Positions 58,987 through 64,000 of a DNA stretch of 64,000 bases are shown here, piece after piece; the first letter of the stretch is position 1; the number at the start of each line of letters is the position of its first letter. Source of the stretch: Alcaligenaceae bacterium (GTDB taxonomy: Bacteria; Pseudomonadota; Gammaproteobacteria; Burkholderiales; Burkholderiaceae_B); NCBI GenBank assembly GCA_029265795.1, contig JAJUGV010000006.1, positions 1-64,000 on the forward strand, written 5' to 3'. Made by a program: the position numbers and the translations under genes. The notes under the pieces are model-generated. The model was given only the letters and a program-made list of their open reading frames with translations. It did not search any database and was not told the origin of the DNA.

Positions 58987-60549
58987 ATGAGCTCATCCCC
59001 CCCCCGTTCCGGACGGCTCCGTCAGGATCTACATCTTCTAGCCAGCATAAAGCGCGGCATCGAGAAGGAAGGCTTACGCGTCGACGCCGCTGGCAGACTG
59101 GCGCTCACGCCTCACCCTCAGTCGCTGGGTTCAGCGCTTACAAATTCTCGCATCACCACCGATTATTCTGAAGCGCTGCTGGAGCTCATTACCGGTACGC
59201 ACTCCAGCGTAGAATCGCTGCTGCAGGAACTCGAAGAAACGCACCGTTTTGTGGCACGTCAGCTTAAAGATGAGCTGATCTGGAATCAGTCTATGCCTCC
59301 AGAGCTGCCCGCCGAGGAAGACATACCCATCGGCTGGTACGGCACATCGAATTCGGGCATGCTTAAGCACGTATACCGGCGCGGTTTGGCGTACCGCTAC
59401 GGTAAGGCAATGCAATGCATAGCCGGCGTGCATTACAACGTATCGTTCCCCGACCGCCTGTGGGATCTCGTCGGCATTGAGGGCATTTCGCTGGAACACC
59501 AGCGCAGCAAAGGTTATCTCGCCCTCATTCGGAATTTCACGCGTTATTCCTGGCTATTAATGTACCTGTTCGGCGCTTCACCGGCCGTTTCGCGTTCGTT
59601 TTTGGCCGACAGGCCTCACAGCCTGCAGGAGTTCGACGCACACACACTGTATTTGCCCTGGGCCACCAGCCTGCGCATGAGCGACCTTGGCTATCAGAAC
59701 AAGGCTCAGTCCGACCTCCAGCTGTGCTACAACGACCTGGAAACGTTTCTGCAGCGCATGTATACCGCCGTCACGACGCCCTGGGAGGCCTACGAGCGTT
59801 TAGGCACCAAGCGTAATGGCGAGTGGATACAGCTCAACACTAACGTCTTGCAGATCGAGAACGAGTACTACTCCAGCATTCGTCCCAAGCGCACTACCCT
59901 GCGGGGCGAGCGGCCCGCCACCGCACTGGCCGAGCGCGGAGTGGAATACATCGAAGTCCGCTGCCTCGACATCGACCCATGGTCGCCGGTGGGCATACGT
60001 GCGGAAACCTGCCGCTTTCTGGACGCCTTTTTGCTGTTCTGTGCGGCGGAAGAAAGCCCCTTCTTCCCGGGTAACGGCCACTGCTCAGTCAGCCAGGATA
60101 ACTTCGCCACCGTGGTTCGAGAGGGTCGCAAGCCCGGCCTTGCACTCAAACGCGGCGATACGACTATTTCACTACGCGATTGGGGCGAAGAGCTCATCGC
60201 CGGTATTCGGCCTTACGCGGAAATGCTTGACGAAGCCTATGGCCACAAGCGCCATGTCATGGCGCTGGAACATCAGCTGCAAAAGGTCCACAACACAGAG
60301 CTGACACCGTCCGCCCGCGTGCTGCATACCCTGCGCGAAGGGAATACCGATCTGCATGCCTGTATGCTGCAGATAAGCAAGACACACCACGAAACGCTGC
60401 TGAGCGGGCCTCTCGACCCGGAACTACTGGAACGCTATATCCAGGAAGCTGCAGCGTCCATCGAAGAGCAGCGAGCACTGGAAGCCGCCGACACTGAAAG
60501 CTTTGATGAGTACGTAGCTCGTTTTCATGCAGCTCTCAGGGCTCCATGA
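58987..60549 (+). CDS. gshA: Glutamate-cysteine ligase
   Basis: A 520-residue enzyme of the E. coli-type family, the first step of glutathione synthesis. KRGIEKEGLRVDAAGRLALTPHP and ITTDYSEALLELIT at the N-terminus, the central LQIENEYYSSIRPKR, and VEYIEVRCLDIDPWSPVGI match GshA. The ATG at 58987 is preferred over the TTG at 58963. It overlaps the next small ORF by 4 bp (ATGA). Confidence 0.95.
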   Translation: MSSSPPRSGRLRQDLHLLASIKRGIEKEGLRVDAAGRLALTPHPQSLGSALTNSRITTDYSEALLELITGTHSSVESLLQELEETHRFVARQLKDELIWNQSMPPELPAEEDIPIGWYGTSNSGMLKHVYRRGLAYRYGKAMQCIAGVHYNVSFPDRLWDLVGIEGISLEHQRSKGYLALIRNFTRYSWLLMYLFGASPAVSRSFLADRPHSLQEFDAHTLYLPWATSLRMSDLGYQNKAQSDLQLCYNDLETFLQRMYTAVTTPWEAYERLGTKRNGEWIQLNTNVLQIENEYYSSIRPKRTTLRGERPATALAERGVEYIEVRCLDIDPWSPVGIRAETCRFLDAFLLFCAAEESPFFPGNGHCSVSQDNFATVVREGRKPGLALKRGDTTISLRDWGEELIAGIRPYAEMLDEAYGHKRHVMALEHQLQKVHNTELTPSARVLHTLREGNTDLHACMLQISKTHHETLLSGPLDPELLERYIQEAAASIEEQRALEAADTESFDEYVARFHAALRAP

Positions 60550-60749
60550 GGGAAACTGCAGAGACACAGAATGACAGACAACACCGCGAAAATGATGATT
60601 TACGATGCCAAGAAAGAAGCACCGGAATCGGCGTATTTGCTTTCGTGGTGATTGTTATCTGGTGGGTGATCGACGCGTTTCTGATCCCGGGCATGATACG
60701 CAATAAGAATCTATTGCTTGCTGCCGAACTTATAGCGGGCGGACACTAA
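60546..60749 (+). CDS. Small putative single-pass membrane protein
   Basis: A 67-residue ORF starting in an ATGA overlap with gshA. The first 26 residues are charged and polar, then GIGVFAFVVIVIWWVIDAFLIPGM is a strong membrane segment, followed by a short tail. I recognise no family. Translational coupling with gshA and the clean helix argue it is real, but no SD of its own is clear. It is separated from the tRNA gene by 29 bp. Confidence 0.45.
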   Translation: MRETAETQNDRQHRENDDLRCQERSTGIGVFAFVVIVIWWVIDAFLIPGMIRNKNLLLAAELIAGGH

Positions 60750-60778
60750 AAAAACGCGGTAATGTATCAAGAGGTGAC

Positions 60779-60853
60779 TGGCGCGCCCGACAGGAATCGA
60801 ACCTGTATCGAGAGCTTCGGAGACTCTTATTCTATCCATTGAACTACGGGCGC
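60779..60853 (-). tRNA. tRNA-Arg (anticodon CCG)
   Basis: The complement gives a complete cloverleaf: acceptor GCGCCCG pairing with CGGGCGC, D-arm GTTC...GAAT, anticodon stem AGAGT/GCTCT with loop CTCCGAA (anticodon CCG), and T-arm ACAGGTTCGATTCCTGT. The CCA end is encoded. It reads arginine codon CGG. Confidence 0.95.
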
Positions 60854-60867
60854 TCAGAAGCCCGTAA

Positions 60868-60897
60868 TTGTAGCGTGTTTAACGAAAAAGGTATAAT
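60868..60897 (+). promoter_or_regulatory. Promoter for the cytochrome c gene
   Basis: A perfect -10 TATAAT at 60892-60897 with TTGTAG 18 bases upstream. It starts just outside the tRNA gene and lies about 115 bases before the cytochrome ATG. The -35 is only half consensus. Confidence 0.6.
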
Positions 60898-61010
60898 CGC
60901 CGCTTCGAGCGCCGCCCACGTGTACCGGTTATTATCACGAAGCAGCCGTGTGCAGCCCGCACATCATGAAGAACAGGCCAATGGCCCTCAGACAGGAACT
61001 CGTATTCGAT

Positions 61011-61994
61011 ATGAACACTCCGGAACAAAACGTCGAAAAGACGGCTGAGCACGAAGGCTTTATCAAGACCCCTAAGCAGCTCATCACCATCATCATATTG
61101 GCCTTCGTCGTGCCAATTGTGGTCATATCCCTCCTTATTAGGCTTGTCATAGCCAGTTCACCTCTCGGTGTCGGTTCCGACGCGCAATCGCAGGAAGCTG
61201 TAGCCAAACGCATTCAGCCCGTCGCGGGTTTTGCATTGGTGTCGGCCGAAGCCTCCAGCGAAGAACGCACCGGTGAGCAGGTCTATGCCGCCACCTGTTC
61301 CGCCTGTCACACGGCCGGCGTTGCGGGCGCCCACGTGATGGGCGATAACGCCGCCTGGCAACCGCTCATTGCCAAAGGTTTCGATACCCTGTTGCATAAC
61401 GCCATCAACGGCATCAACGCCATGCCTCCTCGCGGTGGGAATCCCGCGTTGAGCGATCTCGAAGTTGCGCGCGCCGTGGTCTACATCGCTAACGCCTCTG
61501 GTGCAGACTTCCCCGAGCCGCAAGCAGGTGACGCGGCCGGCGACGGCGATACCGCAGCCGAGGAACAGCCCACTGAAGAAGCGGCGGAAGCCCCTGCCGC
61601 AGCCGCAGAGGCCGCGCCCGCCGAGCAGCCTGCTGCAGAGCAAGCGGCTGACACGCAAGAGGCTCCAGCAGCACAAGAGTCCGCTCCAGCACAAGAGTCC
61701 GCCGCAGCTGAAGGTAATGCCGCTGATAGCAGCGCCTCTGCCAGTGACATCGACCTCGCCGCGGGCGAAAAACTTTACAAGTCTGTGTGCTTTGCTTGTC
61801 ACGACCTGGGTGTCGCAGGCGCACCGAAATTCGGCGACAAAGCAGTATGGGCGCCCCTCATCGCGGGTGGCATGGACCAAATGATAAAGATATCGATTGA
61901 AGGCAAAGGGGCCATGCCTCCGCGCGGCGGCTCCACCGCCAGCGACGAAGACGTGATCGCAGCCGTTCATTACATGGTTCAGAACGCTCAATAA
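61011..61994 (+). CDS. Membrane-anchored dihaem cytochrome c (c5-like)
   Basis: A 327-residue protein starting MNTPEQNVEKT; the ORF track's 21 upstream codons are unlikely. One membrane anchor covers 24-46. Two class I haem domains follow: CSACH at 96-100 with axial Met in AMPPRGG, and CFACH at 260-264 with axial Met302 in AMPPRGG. Between them is a long Ala/Glu/Gln/Pro-rich flexible linker (about 180-245). It should carry electrons in the periplasm between respiratory complexes. Both domains resemble cytochrome c5. Confidence 0.92.
   Translation: MNTPEQNVEKTAEHEGFIKTPKQLITIIILAFVVPIVVISLLIRLVIASSPLGVGSDAQSQEAVAKRIQPVAGFALVSAEASSEERTGEQVYAATCSACHTAGVAGAHVMGDNAAWQPLIAKGFDTLLHNAINGINAMPPRGGNPALSDLEVARAVVYIANASGADFPEPQAGDAAGDGDTAAEEQPTEEAAEAPAAAAEAAPAEQPAAEQAADTQEAPAAQESAPAQESAAAEGNAADSSASASDIDLAAGEKLYKSVCFACHDLGVAGAPKFGDKAVWAPLIAGGMDQMIKISIEGKGAMPPRGGSTASDEDVIAAVHYMVQNAQ
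61670..61702 (+). repeat. 18-bp-offset tandem repeat in the cytochrome linker
   Basis: AGCACAAGAGTCCGC occurs at 61670-61684 and again at 61688-61702, an 18-bp (six-codon) step encoding the AQESAP-type linker. It points to recent in-frame duplication of the low-complexity linker. Confidence 0.7.
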
Positions 61995-62052
61995 TCAAGC
62001 AACTGCTGCCGGCGGCATTCCAGACCGCCCGTTAAAGCAACTGACCTATCGA

Positions 62053-62088
62053 AAAAGGGCCACTGCATTTGCAGTGGCCCTTTTCTTT
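62053..62088. terminator. Bidirectional terminator between cytochrome c and hydroxyacyl-CoA dehydrogenase genes
   Basis: A perfect 14-bp stem (AAAAGGGCCACTGC / GCAGTGGCCCTTTT) with a 4-base loop, flanked by A's on one side and TTCTTT on the other. It lies between convergent genes and can serve both. Confidence 0.88.
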
Positions 62089-62105
62089 ACGCGTGCACTT
62101 TCTGC

Positions 62106-63632
62106 TTAAGCGGCGGCCTGGGCACGCAAAGACATACCCAGCTGCACCCGCCTTTGCAGCCACAGGCTGCTGCGATAGCGCATGTCGCCGGTACAGCGAT
62201 GCATCCCGCGCAGGATCTCCAGTACATGAGCGGCCCCAAGCGAATCGCCAAGGGATAGAGGACCACCACCGGGGTATCCCAGCCCCAGCGAAATTGCCAA
62301 ATCGATGTCTTCCGGTGTGGCGATGCCCTGCTGAGCAATATCGCAGGCAACATTGATGATGGTCGCCACAATACGCTGGCCGACAAAGCCTGCTGAGTCG
62401 GCAATGACACTTACCGGCGAGCCGTCACGCGCGAAAAGCGCATGTGCTGCGTCACGCCATTGAGGCTCAGTGGCCGCCGAGCACATCACCACCCTTCGTT
62501 TACCGGCCGCCAGACCAAAGAAAGTATCCAACGCGACGGTGCGCTTGCCGTCGAGCTGATACTCAGCCACCACAGTCGCAGTGTCCTCACCGTAAGGCGT
62601 CACGACGATCAATGCATCTTCAGGCGGCAGCTCTGAGGTGACCAGCTCGACACCCAACTCGCGTAGCAGTGCAGCAGCACGACGGTGACCACTAGAATGG
62701 TAAGGAGCGACCCATACCCGAAGCTTTTCCGGCAGTGCGGGCGCAGCCGCCTCGGGCTCCATGACCTTCTGCCCATCCGGATAGCTGTAAAAACCCTCGC
62801 CGGTCTTCCGCCCCAGCAGGCCGCCCGCCATGCGTAGCGCCGTGATAGGCGAAGGACGGAAGCGCGGTTCATGATAGAACTGCTGATAGATGGACTCCAT
62901 TACCGGATGGGAAACGTCCAGGCCGGTAAGGTCCATCAGCTCAAAAGGCCCCATGCGGAAGCCCGCCTGTTCCCGCATGATGGCATCGATGACCTGAAAA
63001 GGAGCGACGCATTCCTGGGCTGTCTTGAGCCCTTCGATGTTCATGCCGCGACCGCCGTGGTTCACAATGAAGCCAGGCATATCCTTGGCGCGCACGGGCG
63101 TATGCCCCATACGCTTTGCTAACGCCATGAGGGCGTCTCCATAACGTGGGTCACTACGCGCGCCGTCAATCACTTCCACAACCTTCATGAGCGGCACGGG
63201 ATTAAAGAAGTGGTACCCCACCACCCGATCCGGACTCTTGCATGCAGCTGCGATTGCCGTGATGGATAACGAAGACGTATTCGAAGCCAGAATGCAATCC
63301 GGACGCACAATGGATTCCAGCTTGGTGAACAGTTCGCTCTTGACGTCCAAGCGCTCGACAATCGCTTCAACCACTAGGTCGGCGTCTGACATTTCCTGCA
63401 AGTCGCTGCAAGGCACGATGCGCTCCAGAGCCTCGGCCGCCGCTTCCGCTGTCATCCGTTGCTTCTCGACAAGTCGCTTCCATACGGCCTGCAGTGCAGC
63501 CCGCGCATCGTTCACTGCCTGTGACTGCACGTCGTACAGCCGCACGGTGATGCCCGCCTGGGCGGCAATCTGGGCGATGCCCCGCCCCATGGCGCCTGCG
63601 CCCGCCACACCCACGATGTCAATATCCCGCAT
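62106..63632 (-). CDS. 3-hydroxyacyl-CoA dehydrogenase (PaaH-like)
   Basis: A 508-residue NAD-dependent enzyme. VGVAGAGAMGRGIAQIAAQAG is the NAD-binding start, GYHFFNPVPLMKVVEVI carries the catalytic His region and KDMPGFIVN follows. The C-terminal half contains a second 3HCDH_C domain (VADSAGFVGQRIVATIIN... GLGYPGGGPLSLGD), the layout of PaaH/PaaC-type 3-hydroxyadipyl-CoA dehydrogenases. AGGAG is 7 bases from the ATG. No other paa genes are nearby, so the substrate is uncertain. Confidence 0.9.
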   Translation of the reverse strand: MRDIDIVGVAGAGAMGRGIAQIAAQAGITVRLYDVQSQAVNDARAALQAVWKRLVEKQRMTAEAAAEALERIVPCSDLQEMSDADLVVEAIVERLDVKSELFTKLESIVRPDCILASNTSSLSITAIAAACKSPDRVVGYHFFNPVPLMKVVEVIDGARSDPRYGDALMALAKRMGHTPVRAKDMPGFIVNHGGRGMNIEGLKTAQECVAPFQVIDAIMREQAGFRMGPFELMDLTGLDVSHPVMESIYQQFYHEPRFRPSPITALRMAGGLLGRKTGEGFYSYPDGQKVMEPEAAAPALPEKLRVWVAPYHSSGHRRAAALLRELGVELVTSELPPEDALIVVTPYGEDTATVVAEYQLDGKRTVALDTFFGLAAGKRRVVMCSAATEPQWRDAAHALFARDGSPVSVIADSAGFVGQRIVATIINVACDIAQQGIATPEDIDLAISLGLGYPGGGPLSLGDSLGAAHVLEILRGMHRCTGDMRYRSSLWLQRRVQLGMSLRAQAAA

Positions 63633-63888
63633 GGTTCAACTCCTAGATCTGCGTAGTGCCGGTCAAGCCGGCTTACTGTTGTCATTTCCAACCGGCCCTA
63701 CAAGTACCGGCGAAACGCTATACGAAAAGCTCAATATTTTGCCTGAAATGCGATGCACACTGCACGGCGGCAGATTGATAGAGGATCGGGAAAGCGTTGC
63801 TTAGGGCGTTACCGAAGCTGGTTATTCCATATTGCGGCCGCATTTTTCACATTATGCGTGTGTTTTATGCCACGCCCCCTAGAAATAT
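63633..63888. other. Gene-free intergenic stretch (first part of 338 bp)
   Basis: No plausible coding region on either strand; the track's ORF 63187-63804 is antisense to the dehydrogenase. The stretch turns AT-rich from about 63820. The region probably holds the promoters of both divergent genes; only the right-hand one is recognisable. Confidence 0.5.
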
Positions 63889-63929
63889 TAGGGTTTACCC
63901 TAGACTTATCCTAGGGTTTTCCCTATAAT
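63889..63929 (+). promoter_or_regulatory. Promoter overlaid by twin palindromic operators
   Basis: TAGACT (63901-63906) and a perfect TATAAT (63924-63929) are spaced 17 bases. Palindrome TAGGGTTTACCCTA (63889-63902) touches the -35 and TAGGGTTTTCCCTA (63912-63925) covers the spacer into the -10; their starts are 23 bp apart. This layout is typical of a repressor binding two sites to block RNA polymerase. It drives the gene cut by the window end. Confidence 0.72.
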
Positions 63930-63970
63930 AAAAATCGTCGATCAACGCAAGTCAAACAGGGGTCAGTTAC

Positions 63971-64000
63971 ATGTCAGCAAACTACAATTACGTTAATCCT
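63971..64000 (+). CDS. 5' end of an unidentified gene, cut by window end
   Basis: An ATG at 63971 with AGGGG about 8-10 bases upstream and the twin-operator promoter before it. Only ten codons are visible (MSANYNYVNP). This is too short to name a family. Partial at the right edge of the window. Confidence 0.6.
   Translation, partial: MSANYNYVNP

Noticed and set aside
61158-61991. 277-residue minus-strand ORF over the cytochrome gene
   Set aside because: Gly/Cys/Leu-rich shadow of the Ala/Glu linker and haem motifs on the plus strand.

Overview
The window reads as a contiguous piece of core chromosome from a betaproteobacterium of the order Burkholderiales, most likely family Alcaligenaceae (the Bordetella / Pusillimonas / Castellaniella / Advenella neighbourhood). 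The clues are a lysine/alanine-repeat histone H1-like protein, a Bug-type tripartite tricarboxylate transporter binding protein, an aapJQMP amino acid transporter, metX-metW methionine synthesis, an E. coli-type gshA and the gene orders accB-accC-prmA and mpl-yqiA-RNB-tonB-aroE-mtgA. This placement is inferred from gene content, not from a database search. The sequence is GC-rich and densely coded. No rRNA, insertion sequence, integrase, phage gene or CRISPR array is visible.

Layout. 1-4.9 kb: histone-like protein, YggT, a glycine-zipper lipoprotein, a PfkB sugar/nucleoside kinase, a zinc-ribbon DUF3426-type protein and prmA. 4.9-7.9 kb (minus): aroQ-accB-accC and a TlpA-like redoxin. 8-16.5 kb (plus): mpl, a YqiA esterase, an RNB exoribonuclease, a TonB-like protein, aroE, mtgA, lptG, apaH. 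16.5-18.5 kb (minus): plsC, ruvX, yqgE and a rubredoxin missing from the ORF track. 18.6-23.4 kb (plus): a diverged thiD, thiE, hemL, a MarR regulator, argJ. 23.4-27.5 kb: a minus-strand catabolic cluster (M20 hydrolase, N-formylglutamate amidohydrolase, Bug binding protein) with a divergent LysR regulator. 27.6-30.8 kb: rplU-rpmA, obgE, proB. 30.8-36.1 kb: Lrp regulator divergent from dadA, a winged-helix pseudo-receiver regulator divergent from an XRE regulator across three palindromes, then thiC under a TPP riboswitch. 36.1-41.1 kb (minus): OmpA-like lipoprotein and aapJQMP. 41.2-43.9 kb: ftsE-ftsX-mutY. 43.9-49.6 kb (minus): rod-shape operon mreB-mreC-mreD-mrdA-rodA. 49.8-53.1 kb: gatC-gatA-gatB. 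53.2-58.4 kb: pyrE, exonuclease III, a VOC protein, an AmpG-like transporter, metX-metW. 58.6-64 kb: a stand-alone LuxR-type HTH protein, gshA, a small membrane ORF, tRNA-Arg(CCG), a dihaem cytochrome c, a 3-hydroxyacyl-CoA dehydrogenase, and the first ten codons of a gene cut by the window end.

Working together: cell-wall and shape genes recur (mpl, mtgA, mreBCD, mrdA, rodA, ampG, ftsEX), as do cofactor and amino acid biosynthesis (aroQ, aroE, argJ, proB, metXW, hemL, thiCDE, gshA). Several divergent regulator/target pairs are the most informative regulatory features.

I found no convincing novel multi-gene system. The best leads are regulatory: three palindromes between two divergent regulators at 33.56-33.63 kb; twin palindromes laid over a strong promoter at 63.89-63.93 kb; an SD-sequestering hairpin after the thiC riboswitch; and a ThiD homologue lacking the family's GTGC motif. 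All calls come from reading the sequence only.
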